DNA of 64,000 nucleotides from Pseudomonas syringae. GTDB lineage: Bacteria > Pseudomonadota > Gammaproteobacteria > Pseudomonadales > Pseudomonadaceae. Location: the NCBI RefSeq assembly GCF_000737245.1, contig NZ_JPQU01000021.1:1-64000 (forward strand), written 5' to 3'. The position numbers were made by a program, and so were the translations under genes. The notes under the pieces are model-generated. The model ran no database searches, had not been told where the DNA came from, and saw only the letters and a program-made list of their open reading frames with translations. Positions 7,415-17,214 of the stretch are shown here, in pieces (position 1 is the first letter of the stretch; each line of letters opens with the position of its first letter).

Positions 7415-8869
7415 TCAAGGCTGAGGCAGTTCTGCGGCCCCACCTCGCAGCAGTGGGTGATAAATCGCACGTAGACCCATCACGGCGCAGATTCCGGTCA
7501 GGCCACTGAGCAGCAGCACTTTCATCTGCCAGGGGGCATCGGCACAGGCAAACATGAGCAGCGCCACAAGCAGCCCGATGATCAGCACCCAGGCAGAACG
7601 GAAAAGTCGGGCATCGGTCTGGATCAGCATCACCAGCATGGCGGCGGCATCTATCACAACCCGCAGCGTCCAGACCCACGCGACGCCTTCGATGCCAAAT
7701 CGGCTGACGGCAACGTACACACAGGGCACGAATACTAACATTTCGACCATGTGCAGCCGGGCTATCGAGCGCGCTTTACCATAGCCCAGCAGATAGGTCT
7801 GATAGAGCTGCGCGAGACAGTTCACCAATACTCCGATCGATAGAATCATCAAGGGCAGAGAGGCACTGTTCGCGAACTGCAGAGAAATCCATTGCTCAAG
7901 GATTTGTGGAGCAAACAGTATCAGTGCCGTAATCACCGGGGCTACGGCGGCCAGTGTCATGACACTGGTGATGACCAGAAGCTGATTGTTGACGCTATTG
8001 AACGATTTGCCTCTGGCCATGTAAGGGAACAGCACGCCCCCCAGCGCTGAAGGGACGATGAACAAGCGAGTCACGAACTCGTAAGGCGTGGTGTAAAACG
8101 CGAGAAAAGGCGCATGAGGGCTGTAGGCAAGCACAAAGCGATCAGCGTAAAGCATGACCGCGCTGGTCAGATTCGAAACGGTTATCCAGCCCCCAAAATT
8201 GAGCAAATGTTTGATTTCTATGAGACGCCGGGCACGACTCGTAGGGCGGGTAGGCAAAGGCTGATGTACCACAAACGCGGACCTGCTGGCCCATGCCATG
8301 GTCAGACAACCCAGGATACGTGCCAGCAGCATGATGGCAATGATGAAGTCGAGCCTGGGTGCAAACTGCAGGGTCAGAACCGGCACAAGAAACGTCACCA
8401 ATCCAAAGCCAAGCCTGACAAGTGCAACGACATAGAAACGCCTCAGCCCCTCCAGCACACCACGGTAGCCGCCGCTGGCGATTACGAACGGGATGTTTGC
8501 AGCGACCAGCAGCGCGCTGTTGAAGAACTCCCGCTCCCCGATCGCAAAACGTGAGTAGTCGAAAAACCTCAGCACCAGCAGAGCCAGCACACCCATGATC
8601 AGGCCGAGAAGCCCAAGCAGCAGCAGGCCGGCGCGCACCACCGGCCCAAGACGTCGAGGCTGCCCATGAAGCTGGGCAACGCGCTTGGTCAGGGCTCGCG
8701 ATACGCCGAGATCAAAGAGGCTGGCATAACCGATCACCGCCCAGACCAGCGTCAATACCCCGAAGCGCTCCAGCCCGAGCCCAGCGATTATTCCGGGGAC
8801 CGTAACTACACCCACAAGCAGCGGGACAACCAGAGAAAGCAGACTCAAAAAACCGTTGCGGACAAGCAT
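7415..8869 (-). CDS. Wzx-like polysaccharide flippase (MOP superfamily)
   Basis: 484 residues from the chosen start, with about 12-14 hydrophobic segments and the N-terminal pattern of the polysaccharide transport family (FLSLLSLVVPLLVGVVTVPG). Such proteins translocate undecaprenyl-diphosphate-linked repeat units to the periplasmic face. The start at 8869 makes a TGATG overlap with the upstream gene; an in-frame start at 8902 would overlap by 34 bp and is less likely. It is the last gene of the leftward island operon. No Wzy polymerase can be named with confidence nearby, though one of the large membrane proteins could serve. Confidence 0.75.
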   Translation of the reverse strand: MLVRNGFLSLLSLVVPLLVGVVTVPGIIAGLGLERFGVLTLVWAVIGYASLFDLGVSRALTKRVAQLHGQPRRLGPVVRAGLLLLGLLGLIMGVLALLVLRFFDYSRFAIGEREFFNSALLVAANIPFVIASGGYRGVLEGLRRFYVVALVRLGFGLVTFLVPVLTLQFAPRLDFIIAIMLLARILGCLTMAWASRSAFVVHQPLPTRPTSRARRLIEIKHLLNFGGWITVSNLTSAVMLYADRFVLAYSPHAPFLAFYTTPYEFVTRLFIVPSALGGVLFPYMARGKSFNSVNNQLLVITSVMTLAAVAPVITALILFAPQILEQWISLQFANSASLPLMILSIGVLVNCLAQLYQTYLLGYGKARSIARLHMVEMLVFVPCVYVAVSRFGIEGVAWVWTLRVVIDAAAMLVMLIQTDARLFRSAWVLIIGLLVALLMFACADAPWQMKVLLLSGLTGICAVMGLRAIYHPLLRGGAAELPQP

Positions 8870-10494
8870 CAGGCGACAGACCGGCTGCGAATAAACCCCC
8901 ACGGCAACACCGCGAAGCAGGCCAGTAGCATAGCAATTGCAAACGCCGCAAAGCCCGCCACCGGAAACGTCAGCCGCTCAAGATGGCGATAGATCGCAGC
9001 GAATTCCATCAGGCAGCTCCAGTCGGCCGAGTGGTAAATACGGCCGGTCGCAGTCTTGAAGGTGCAGCCAGCGAAGAGTGAAAGCTGCAGCCAGGTGACC
9101 CCGGCAAACAAACAAAATGAATAACCCAGCCAAATGCGCCATGCCAATGCTGCGCTAGAGAAGCTGGACCTGAGTTCATTTGCTCCCAAAGCAAAAAGCA
9201 GGCTCAGCGGAGGCATGAGGATATGCAGGTACCAGCCAGGCGTACCCGAGCCGACTTTGTCATCGGCAATCCTGACCAGCAGGTAATACACAAGGCTGGC
9301 GAACATCACGCTGGTCACCCAGATTGCCAGGACTGATAACGGTTCGCGCAAACGAACTCTGCAGAAGGAAGCCAGCGTCAGAACAGTAGTCATGAGCAGC
9401 AGAGGCAGAACGAGGATGACCGGCGGATAGGCGCTGGATGCGGTCCCGCCCCATATGAAAGTCAGGCCGATATTCAACAGGCCTTTAAGTAGCTGCTGCG
9501 GGTGTTTAAACCCTGCGAGCCAGACCCAGGACGCAAAGTCATCGCTATGGGTTAATTCCACCAGCCCGGTCAAACTGCCTCGGTCAGCAACGTTGGCCAG
9601 ATAACCTCGGCTGGCAATCGTCAGAAACAGGCCCGTGACGATAAGCGTGCCAAACCAGGTCCTGGCGCGCTCACGAGCATCATCCGTGGCAGTACCGATC
9701 CACAGCAGCCAACCCACCATCACCAAGGTAATTGGCAGGAAAGTCACTTTGGTCAACCCGCCGAGGCCCAGCAGCACACCCAGCCCCACATACCACCACC
9801 ACGACAAGGGGCTCATCGCTCGCTTGGCCGCCCACGCCCACACCATCCCAAAAAAGAGCATGACCAGCGCGTCATTACCAAGGCGTGCGAACTCAGGCAG
9901 CAGCCCAGGAAACAGAAGTACCCAGAACGACACCACCTGGCAATAATCACCAGTGATCCGTGGATAAAGAACCCGTATCGCCTCAGCCGTAGCTGCCACG
10001 CCTATTGCCAATCCGGCAAAGGCTACCGACCACGAAATCAGACGCAGCCAGAACAGTTGCGCAGCCCAGGACTGGTCAGCTGTGGCTGTGATTAGCGGCG
10101 CTATCAACCGGTAATACAACGGCGGGTGCTGAGCCTGCCAATTCGGTATTTCCCCTGCAGTGAATACCCGCGCGTGTGCAGGCGAATCGTGAGCAGAGTT
10201 TGCCCGGGAAAGAGGATCTGAAAACCACTGGCGATAGGTAAAACCGCCGTTTTCATCGAATGGCGGCGCAGTCAGATAGGGCATTGGCGCAGTGGTTTTG
10301 TAGTGCTCAATGTCCATCGATAGCTTGCCCGACTCGAAAGATGGGACCTTGGCCGTATCAGCTATTTGCTGAGCATAAGAGTAATGAGCGAGTTCGTCGT
10401 AGCCTTCCCAGGGTGGGCTCAGCGCAATGAATGAAATGCCTAATAAGTAGACCGCCAAGGAAATCACCCAGGTGAAACACCGCCCGCTTCTCAA
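8869..10494 (-). CDS. ArnT/PMT-like membrane glycosyltransferase (GT-C)
   Basis: 541 residues with about 11-12 hydrophobic segments. The first periplasmic loop has PPWEGYDELAHYSY, with Asp-Glu in the position of the catalytic acidic pair of ArnT and protein mannosyltransferases, which transfer a sugar from a polyprenyl phosphate carrier. The reading frame begins with TTG, whose last bases overlap the TGA of the upstream gene, so translation is coupled; a GTG nine codons later is an alternative start. It belongs to the leftward operon with the flippase and two GT2 genes. Donor and acceptor are unknown. Confidence 0.6.
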   Translation of the reverse strand: MRSGRCFTWVISLAVYLLGISFIALSPPWEGYDELAHYSYAQQIADTAKVPSFESGKLSMDIEHYKTTAPMPYLTAPPFDENGGFTYRQWFSDPLSRANSAHDSPAHARVFTAGEIPNWQAQHPPLYYRLIAPLITATADQSWAAQLFWLRLISWSVAFAGLAIGVAATAEAIRVLYPRITGDYCQVVSFWVLLFPGLLPEFARLGNDALVMLFFGMVWAWAAKRAMSPLSWWWYVGLGVLLGLGGLTKVTFLPITLVMVGWLLWIGTATDDARERARTWFGTLIVTGLFLTIASRGYLANVADRGSLTGLVELTHSDDFASWVWLAGFKHPQQLLKGLLNIGLTFIWGGTASSAYPPVILVLPLLLMTTVLTLASFCRVRLREPLSVLAIWVTSVMFASLVYYLLVRIADDKVGSGTPGWYLHILMPPLSLLFALGANELRSSFSSAALAWRIWLGYSFCLFAGVTWLQLSLFAGCTFKTATGRIYHSADWSCLMEFAAIYRHLERLTFPVAGFAAFAIAMLLACFAVLPWGFIRSRSVA

Positions 10495-13400
10495 GGACAG
10501 ACACTCGACGTTGAACGGCCTATGACTGCCGCTAGGCGTGCAACGGGAAGGCTGAGTTTCCGGTAGCGAATCGCTGTAATGTCCAGAGCCGTTCGAACTC
10601 CAAAAGGAGCTATCGATTTGATTTTGATGCGTATCTGATCATCCCGAGGAAAGACCGGGAATCTCACCCTGTGCTCGTTTGGATTCAAGGTAAGTGGAAC
10701 ACCCAGGAAGTCATCGATCAACGCTATGTGCCGATTGCTACTTCCTATCAGCGGGATTGACCCCTGCCAGCCGGAAATGGAGTAGTCGAACTCAACGACG
10801 TAAGCAGTAGTCTCACACCCGGCATCGCTTGCGCGTGATGTCTCTACCGGTATGACGATATCTTGCTCTGCAGTGTCTGCGTTACGTGGCCAACTCATCC
10901 AGTCAGTGACTGTCGAATAATGCTCGCCCTTCCTCCAGAACGACTCAAATTTGGAGTGAGCTGCGAAGTCGTAAGAGGAGGCAATATATTCAAAGACTGG
11001 CCACCGAGAACGTACCAGCCAATTATCGTACCAGATGAAATTATTGACATAACGACCTGATGGCACGGATATAAACTCGGGGTCCAAATCCTGAACACCC
11101 TTGAGATAAGCGTTGAATAATGCGGTATCAAACGCATGAAAAAAGAAGTCGATATTCGAAGCGGACGGTACCTGATTAACCGTTTTGGCACTCAAAATAC
11201 CTTTCATCAGCTGAAAAACAGGTGTGATGGTCCCAACCGTATTGAACGCAGATTTATCCAGATCACCAAAATGCATGCCATATGAAAGTTGCTTAGCTTC
11301 AATTCGACCACGCAGATCAACAACTCCCTGCTGGGCATCTACATTGACCACGCTGGCGGATTGACCATTGCTGACTAACCACAGCTGTCGCCGGCTCTTC
11401 ATTTCTGCCAGCACAACCCTATCATTGAAGGTGACTCGTGTGATCAGTGTCTCACCGTCGGCAATGTCCAGGTTATAACTGAACGCCCCGTCTGGATTGA
11501 CATGTAATACGACGCTATAAGAAGCACCGTGATCAAAATCAAATGGAAACGGATGCTGACTGGAGTCAAGTGTGACGACGCCGCCTGCGTAGATTGCTGT
11601 AATGGCGTAGGTGTGCCCGTTCAGGGAGAGATGATCACCGACTCGTAATTTCTCTTGCTCCCCGTCACGGACTCGTAGCTGTAAGTTACTCCCTCGATAA
11701 ATCCCGTCGTAAAAATATCCATCATAGGTATTCTGCTCGATCACCAGCCGATGACTATCAAAATTTAGATAACTCTCTGCGCCTTTTCTATAGCAGTCTA
11801 TAGCTTTCAAATACTGCCCATTTTTTTCAGACACGGTTGACTGATTAAAATAAATAAAACCTGAGGACCTATCGACCTCAGCAATAATGCGTTGGACGCT
11901 GCCAAACAGACAATAATCCCCCGGCGCCAGTGATGCAGGAATTTTTTCATTCAGCTTAATACGGTACAGGTTCTTGACGCCCTCGTCGTAGCCACTGACA
12001 AAAGTAAATTCTGGATAAATCACCCTAGCCGCTGCATTCCCATTGGCATAATCAAGCGCCAGAAACTGGGACGAGTGATACCGGTCATCCGGTTCGATGC
12101 TCAACGGATAAAATGGGATCTTTACACCCAAGTCGGGCTGACTCATAAAAATTGCACTGTTCATGATTCTCAACATTCGAACATTATTGGGAATATTCAG
12201 GACAAAGAATATCGAGTACACACATCCCACTACTGCAACTACAAGCATCCAGGGTGCCACTGATAGAACATCGTATAGTACACCCGTGTGTCTCCCCTCT
12301 CTCAAACTAGAAATATCGATGCGCCTGAAGCCCGCATCAACCAAAAAAATGATGCCACTGACTAGAATGACCTTTATTGCACCATCGGCGTATTGTTCGC
12401 CCGAGTAACTCGCGAACAGGGAAGTTAATCCTAGCAGCCCATAAAGGCCGCCTATCAGGGTAAAAAAGAACAGCCTTCGGTCCGCTCCCCTACTGCAGAG
12501 CCATGTCACGAACCATAAAAAAGGGATTCCCAACAGACTGACCACAAGCTTTGCTGACACTTTAAAGGTCGAGCTGTTTGGCCGGGAAAAATCAAGCGGT
12601 GAATGAAGAAACTCGTTTGGGTAGCTGCCGTAGAACCAGGTCTGGTTCCTGGAAATATCCAATAGGTAGGTCAAAGGCTTTTGCGAGCCAAAGAACAACT
12701 CATTGACGGCCATCAAAAAAATGATGGACATCACCACCAGCGCAGCTGAAGAAATCACTACCCACAGTGGCCGCGAGCGCATGACCATGGCGTTCGCGAA
12801 CAGCATCGTCAGCAGTAAATAAAAGGCCTGCTCGCTACCCAGATAAAATGAAATGACAAATACTGCCACTTGAACAAATAGTGTCGAGCGAAAAAAGCGC
12901 TTGGGGAAATCCCGGCAATAGCTCATATTGGCCAGGCGAGAGGATAAGAACGCAATATATAAAAAAGGAATAATTGATCGAATCGCATAAACATGGACGC
13001 CTTCAATGGGATTTTGCGTGCCGAACGCAAAGCGATTCGTCACCAAGAGCCCAATGAGCAGTAACCAAGAAATAACCAGTCTGTCGCGTCGAAGACCGAG
13101 CCAATAAAACATGGCAAAATAGCCAGCGGGAAGTAGAAGATCAAACAGTTTTGCGGAGAACTGAGAGGCAAAGAAATCACCGCCAAACAACTTGAAAACG
13201 GGATAAATTATCAAGGGAATCAATTGGCCATGAAAGTAGAAGAAATCGCGCCCCGGCCACTCTCCAGCCTCCATTCTCTTTAGCGGAAAGAAAAGCTGAA
13301 AAGCACCGTCATACTGAGACCCGTCGTAAATTCTTGCGCCCACATAGACATTGAGTAAGCCGAATGATACGTAACCCACAATTATTAGCATGCAAAAAAT

Positions 13401-13646
13401 ATTAATTAGCTTGTTCCAGCTGACTAATCGCCCCAAAAACCGCAGTGAAAGAATCGCGGCAAATAGCGTAACGGCCACAGGGAACAGCTTTATAAATGGA
13501 AGGTATCGATCCGAAAAAAACACACCCACAACGCATAACAGCACAATTACTACTGACAAACATAACAGCGCACCACGAACATTTGCTGCCGCCTCACGCT
13601 CCGATACCAGCCACTCCATTCCTTTTGAAAATAATGTTCTCAGCAT
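10491..13646 (-). CDS. Very large membrane protein, probable GT-C transferase with a soluble C-terminal region
   Basis: 1051 residues from ATG 13646. The longer frame to 13691 begins with TTG and lacks a convincing ribosome site. The N-terminal half has about 12 hydrophobic segments with RIYDGSQYDGAF in the first large loop, like the acidic loop motif of the 538-residue protein at 5699. After about residue 480 the protein is mostly soluble and probably periplasmic, with no family I recognise. Base composition is visibly lower in GC than the neighbours, with many AAA, ATT and AAT codons, which suggests a different origin. It overlaps the next gene by 4 bp. It could be a glycosyltransferase or a polymerase (inference). 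Confidence 0.55.
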   Translation of the reverse strand: MLRTLFSKGMEWLVSEREAAANVRGALLCLSVVIVLLCVVGVFFSDRYLPFIKLFPVAVTLFAAILSLRFLGRLVSWNKLINIFCMLIIVGYVSFGLLNVYVGARIYDGSQYDGAFQLFFPLKRMEAGEWPGRDFFYFHGQLIPLIIYPVFKLFGGDFFASQFSAKLFDLLLPAGYFAMFYWLGLRRDRLVISWLLLIGLLVTNRFAFGTQNPIEGVHVYAIRSIIPFLYIAFLSSRLANMSYCRDFPKRFFRSTLFVQVAVFVISFYLGSEQAFYLLLTMLFANAMVMRSRPLWVVISSAALVVMSIIFLMAVNELFFGSQKPLTYLLDISRNQTWFYGSYPNEFLHSPLDFSRPNSSTFKVSAKLVVSLLGIPFLWFVTWLCSRGADRRLFFFTLIGGLYGLLGLTSLFASYSGEQYADGAIKVILVSGIIFLVDAGFRRIDISSLREGRHTGVLYDVLSVAPWMLVVAVVGCVYSIFFVLNIPNNVRMLRIMNSAIFMSQPDLGVKIPFYPLSIEPDDRYHSSQFLALDYANGNAAARVIYPEFTFVSGYDEGVKNLYRIKLNEKIPASLAPGDYCLFGSVQRIIAEVDRSSGFIYFNQSTVSEKNGQYLKAIDCYRKGAESYLNFDSHRLVIEQNTYDGYFYDGIYRGSNLQLRVRDGEQEKLRVGDHLSLNGHTYAITAIYAGGVVTLDSSQHPFPFDFDHGASYSVVLHVNPDGAFSYNLDIADGETLITRVTFNDRVVLAEMKSRRQLWLVSNGQSASVVNVDAQQGVVDLRGRIEAKQLSYGMHFGDLDKSAFNTVGTITPVFQLMKGILSAKTVNQVPSASNIDFFFHAFDTALFNAYLKGVQDLDPEFISVPSGRYVNNFIWYDNWLVRSRWPVFEYIASSYDFAAHSKFESFWRKGEHYSTVTDWMSWPRNADTAEQDIVIPVETSRASDAGCETTAYVVEFDYSISGWQGSIPLIGSSNRHIALIDDFLGVPLTLNPNEHRVRFPVFPRDDQIRIKIKSIAPFGVRTALDITAIRYRKLSLPVARLAAVIGRSTSSVCP

Positions 13647-13719
13647 GGCGCACTCGTCATTTGATTCCCCGATTGTTGCGCCCCTCAGCAAAAGAGCGGC
13701 GAGATGAAGAGGAGATATT

Positions 13720-14745
13720 TCACGTCACCACGTTGAGCTTTTCACGCCGTGTCATCCGTGCACTCGTGAACTCTTGACCCACGTGGTAACTCGGCCCTTC
13801 GTTAGACAGGCTGGCCATATTGATGATGTATTCACCCAGGACTAGCAGAACCAGGGAGATCAGGAAGAACATGCTCGATTGCAGCAGGGAAACACTGACC
13901 CATCCCGGGGCAACTTCGGTTTTGAAAATGGCGATCACCACCACATAGATACAATAGAGCAGATTGGCCACTGCACCGAACAGGGACAGTGTTGTGACCA
14001 GTCGCATCGGAGCCCGGGTGGTGGATACCAGTAAGCGCATCCCACGGTCGATGCTTTCACCCAGATGCTTTTTGCGGCAGGCACTGGGCGTGGCGCTGTA
14101 ATGCAAGTAAGCGCGTATAAAACCGCCGGTGGCGGGGAGATGTCGATAAGACATGGCGGGCTGCGGGTGCTGAAGAATGAAGTTGATTACCCGTCGGCTC
14201 AGCATCCGGTATTGCGGCGCTTCCGTGGCAAGGTGAATACCATTGAACCAACGATACAGTCGATTAAACACGGCAAATGCCCAGCGATAAGCCAGGGTTT
14301 GAACAGGCTTTTTGTCATTGTTGGCAAACACCACATCGGCGTCCTGCATGGCCCGGTCCAGCATTCTGGGAAGGAAATCGATGTCGTCGGACAGTGGGTC
14401 GATGACGGCAACAAAATCACCCAGGGCATTTTCGACTCCCACCCATGAAGCGGTATCCAAATCGACTTCTTTGGTCAGGGCATAAACCTGCAAGTTTGCG
14501 AGCCCGGCCTCACCGGTCAAGTGCTTCAATACCGAAACACTGCTGTCTTCAGAAGCATTGTCGACGACGATCAGCTCGTAATCGCTGACCTTGCCAGCAA
14601 TCATCAGCGAGGTTCTTTCGAGTATCTGCTGGATAATTGCGGACTGATTTTTAAGCACAAAAACCACTGATAAAAATGGCACCTGAAGCTCCTCCTCATC
14701 CTGCAGGTCTGGCTGCGTCAAACGCGCGGTCCTATATCTCGTCAA
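13720..14745 (-). CDS. Family 2 glycosyltransferase, paralogue of the 534-1556 gene
   Basis: 341 residues, nearly collinear with the GT2 at the other end of the island. It has LIVVDNASEDSSVSVLKHL, VAVIDPLSDDIDFLPRMLDR and two C-terminal membrane helices; GEYIINMASLSNEGPSYH and GQEFTSARMTRREKLN are shared almost exactly. The N-terminus differs, with about 20 extra residues before the first beta strand. ATGA overlaps the stop of the upstream GT2 gene, so translation is coupled. Presumed role: charging undecaprenyl phosphate with a sugar for the membrane transferases that follow in the operon. Confidence 0.85.
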   Translation of the reverse strand: MTRYRTARLTQPDLQDEEELQVPFLSVVFVLKNQSAIIQQILERTSLMIAGKVSDYELIVVDNASEDSSVSVLKHLTGEAGLANLQVYALTKEVDLDTASWVGVENALGDFVAVIDPLSDDIDFLPRMLDRAMQDADVVFANNDKKPVQTLAYRWAFAVFNRLYRWFNGIHLATEAPQYRMLSRRVINFILQHPQPAMSYRHLPATGGFIRAYLHYSATPSACRKKHLGESIDRGMRLLVSTTRAPMRLVTTLSLFGAVANLLYCIYVVVIAIFKTEVAPGWVSVSLLQSSMFFLISLVLLVLGEYIINMASLSNEGPSYHVGQEFTSARMTRREKLNVVT

Positions 14746-15845
14746 ACTTTCCTGATCACCGTCGCCATCATCAGTCCGAGATTTCCCAGCAAGGTTTGGC
14801 GATAAACACCCGAGCGCTTCAAGCGTTTTAGCCGGCCGAAAAACCCTTCAGAGCGTAGCGCCTTGAAGTGCTCGAATACTTGAAGATTCTCGTCGGTCAG
14901 TCGATATTTGACGGTCTCAAGGCCCGCTATATTTGTGCTGTTCCAATGTTTGAAACGGCCTTCAAACATCATCCGAAGCCTGATGTAACGCGCACGCCAA
15001 CCGGCATTGGAGCCAACCAGATTGTTGATGTGCTGACGGTAATGCACATAAGGCCGGGCATCATAAAACAGGCGTCCGCCCGCACCACTGACCAGTAAAT
15101 AAGCCCACCAGTCATGAGAAACGATGTCCAGCCCTTCCCCCGTCTCCTGGAGTAACAACCGGGCAGCATGATTAAAGACCATGGTGTTGCCACCGCCGAT
15201 GCTCTGCACTAATGCATTGGCGAATGTGGGCGGCCTGCGAAACAGAGGGGAGTAGCCCAGAAATTCGTCACTTTCACTGACCAGCCGGGTACGTCCGAAA
15301 TACAACGCCGGCACATCCTGGGGACACCTCTCGAGCCAATCCAGAGCTGCCCGTAATTTTCCCGATTCCCAAACATCATCCTGATCACACCAGGCATAAA
15401 AATCAGCGTCCAATGCCGTGTTGCACACGTTGGAAATAAAATTTCTGGCAAACCCTCGCCCGGGCCCTCGCCACACACTGACTTTGTCCTCGCCCCACAG
15501 GGCGCGATAGCGATTGGCGATCGTGCAGGTTGCATCTTCCGAACCGTCGTCTGAAATAGCCACATGCCAATCATCAAACGTCTGCGATTTGATCGACTCC
15601 AGCTGCTGTTCGAGAAAGTTCTGACCGTTATACGTACACATCAGTACGAGTACATTGGGTTTTGCAGAAGCTGGTTTATCGCAGCACTCACTCGCCACAG
15701 CAGCAGGCGAGATAGCTACCGCTTCCAATGGCGACTCGGTGAAATCTGGCTTTATGGAACGCTCGTGACTTTCACTTACCGACGCAGTTACACGCGAACT
15801 ACCATGAATACTGCTAGAGGTTCCGGTCAAATGATCATTGATCAT
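14742..15845 (-). CDS. Family 2 glycosyltransferase, rhamnosyltransferase-like
   Basis: 367 residues. After about 65 poorly ordered N-terminal residues comes a soluble GT-A domain: VLVLMCTYNGQNFLEQQLES, VAISDDGSEDAT and FYAWCDQDDVWE (DQDD metal site). This is the pattern of WbbL/RfbN-like GT2 enzymes that extend lipid-linked oligosaccharides. It lacks the C-terminal membrane helices of its neighbour. It is the first gene of the leftward operon, with AGGTAAT before the ATG. The unusually long polar N-terminal extension is not explained by the family. Confidence 0.8.
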   Translation of the reverse strand: MINDHLTGTSSSIHGSSRVTASVSESHERSIKPDFTESPLEAVAISPAAVASECCDKPASAKPNVLVLMCTYNGQNFLEQQLESIKSQTFDDWHVAISDDGSEDATCTIANRYRALWGEDKVSVWRGPGRGFARNFISNVCNTALDADFYAWCDQDDVWESGKLRAALDWLERCPQDVPALYFGRTRLVSESDEFLGYSPLFRRPPTFANALVQSIGGGNTMVFNHAARLLLQETGEGLDIVSHDWWAYLLVSGAGGRLFYDARPYVHYRQHINNLVGSNAGWRARYIRLRMMFEGRFKHWNSTNIAGLETVKYRLTDENLQVFEHFKALRSEGFFGRLKRLKRSGVYRQTLLGNLGLMMATVIRKV

Positions 15846-16183
15846 CGGCGGATTACCTGAGCAAAGTATCGTTCATCCTTGTGTAGAGCAGTGTGGCATC
15901 CAAAACAGCACGACGAGTGCTTGGGCGATGGATGGTATGTTACTCCTGACATTATTTAAAACAGGTGTAAAAAAAATCAGCCTGACGCGTTAAATAACTG
16001 ACCAGTGTATTGTTCTTTTTACAACTAACTGTAAAGTCAGGTTAACTTTCATATCGCAAGCCATGCAAATCACGCGAGGGCTATTGTCGCAACTCATGCA
16101 TCTGCGCGGGTTCGATAGGCGCGCAATGTCGATGGCTTTGCCACATAATCCCCAGGTTCTGTTCACTGCAAGGTTCATCTTCA
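15846..16183. promoter_or_regulatory. Divergent promoter region, AT-rich
   Basis: This 338-bp gap separates the leftward glycosylation operon from the rightward ModA-like gene and must hold both promoters. The middle (about 15940-16040) is clearly AT-rich, with runs of A and T. I found no good match to -35/-10 consensus pairs or to a known operator, and no RNA gene or open frame worth calling. Confidence 0.4.
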
Positions 16184-16975
16184 ATGAAAAAATTTCTTCC
16201 TTACCTGCTTGGCGCTGCCCTGTCCTTCTCTCCGGTGGCCCTTGTCAGTGCCGCGACAGCCGCCAAACCCGTGTCCCTGGTCATCCTCAGCTCCGGCGGC
16301 ATCATGGGCGCGTTCAATGCAATCAGCGCCGACTACGAACAACGCACTGGTGTACGTCTGGTGATTGAGGCGGCGCCATCGATGGGCGCAACGCCCCAGG
16401 CGATTCCTAACAGACTGGACCGCAACGAGCCTGCCGACGTCGTGTTGATGGTCAGCTCCGCGCTGGATAAGTTGATCAAGAATGGTCAGGTCGATCCCAA
16501 AAGTCGGGTCGACCTGGGCAAATCCTACATCGCAATGGCCATCCGTCATGGCGACCCGAAGCCTGATATCAGAACCATGGAAGCGTTCAAGCAGACGCTG
16601 ATCGACGCTAAATCCATTGCCTATTCCGACAGCGCCAGCGGCGTTTATCTGTCCCGTGTGCTGTTCAATCAGATGCACATCGCCGATCGTCTCCAGAGCA
16701 AAAGTCGCATGATTCCTGCCGAGCCGGTCGGCGAAGTGGTCGCCCGGGGCGAAGCGCAGCTGGGCTTCCAGCAGTTGAGCGAGCTCAAGCCCGTGCAGGG
16801 GATCGACATCATCGGCCTGATCCCGGAGCAGGCTCAGCAAATGACGCTGTATTCCGGTGGCGTGTCTACTCGAAGCGCCCACCCGGAACAGGCCCGAGAA
16901 CTGCTGCAATACCTCGGCTCACAAGCTGCCGCTGGCGCGATCAAGAACAGCGGGCTGGACCCGGTGGCGAGGTGA
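16184..16975 (+). CDS. ModA-like extracellular solute-binding protein
   Basis: 263 residues. It has a Sec signal peptide (MKKFLPYLLGAALSF, then a hydrophobic core and an Ala-rich cleavage region near residue 24). The mature part begins VSLVILSSGGIMGAF and contains PADVVLMVSSALDKL and AYSDSASGVYLSRV, the order of motifs seen in ModA-type binding proteins for molybdate-like oxyanions. No modB or modC permease gene is adjacent; the gene stands alone between the glycosylation island and phosphatase genes. The ligand is unproven; distant ModA-like proteins bind other small acids. Confidence 0.7.
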   Translation: MKKFLPYLLGAALSFSPVALVSAATAAKPVSLVILSSGGIMGAFNAISADYEQRTGVRLVIEAAPSMGATPQAIPNRLDRNEPADVVLMVSSALDKLIKNGQVDPKSRVDLGKSYIAMAIRHGDPKPDIRTMEAFKQTLIDAKSIAYSDSASGVYLSRVLFNQMHIADRLQSKSRMIPAEPVGEVVARGEAQLGFQQLSELKPVQGIDIIGLIPEQAQQMTLYSGGVSTRSAHPEQARELLQYLGSQAAAGAIKNSGLDPVAR

Positions 16976-17043
16976 TCTGAGTCATCGTTCGCAGCCATCG
17001 ACCCTACAAGGTTGGCGGTTGATCAGCGTAAAACGCCACACAC

Positions 17044-17132
17044 TGTAAGAGCTCACGAGCACCGCGAGGCAGCGATGTTGGTCTGCCTGACCCACTGCCA
17101 TCGCGGCCTCACGGTGCTCGTGCGCTCCTACA
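17044..17132. repeat. REP-like inverted repeat
   Basis: TGTAAGAGCTCACGAGCACC at the left and its imperfect complement GGTGCTCGTGCGCTCCTACA at the right enclose GCGATG/CATCGC arms. It resembles the other REP pairs in the window but carries a different core (CACGAGCACCGCGAGGC). It fills most of the 239-bp gap between two convergent genes. Confidence 0.7.
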
Positions 17133-17214
17133 GAACCGTGTTGGCTGCACGACAGCGCGGCGGAACCTCCTGCAGATCTCGCTGCGGTAAATGATGATGT
17201 GTTGTACCTACTTA

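Noticed and set aside
13647..13691. 15-codon extension of the 1051-residue protein
   Set aside because: It needs a TTG start with no good ribosome site; ATG 13646 is the simpler choice.
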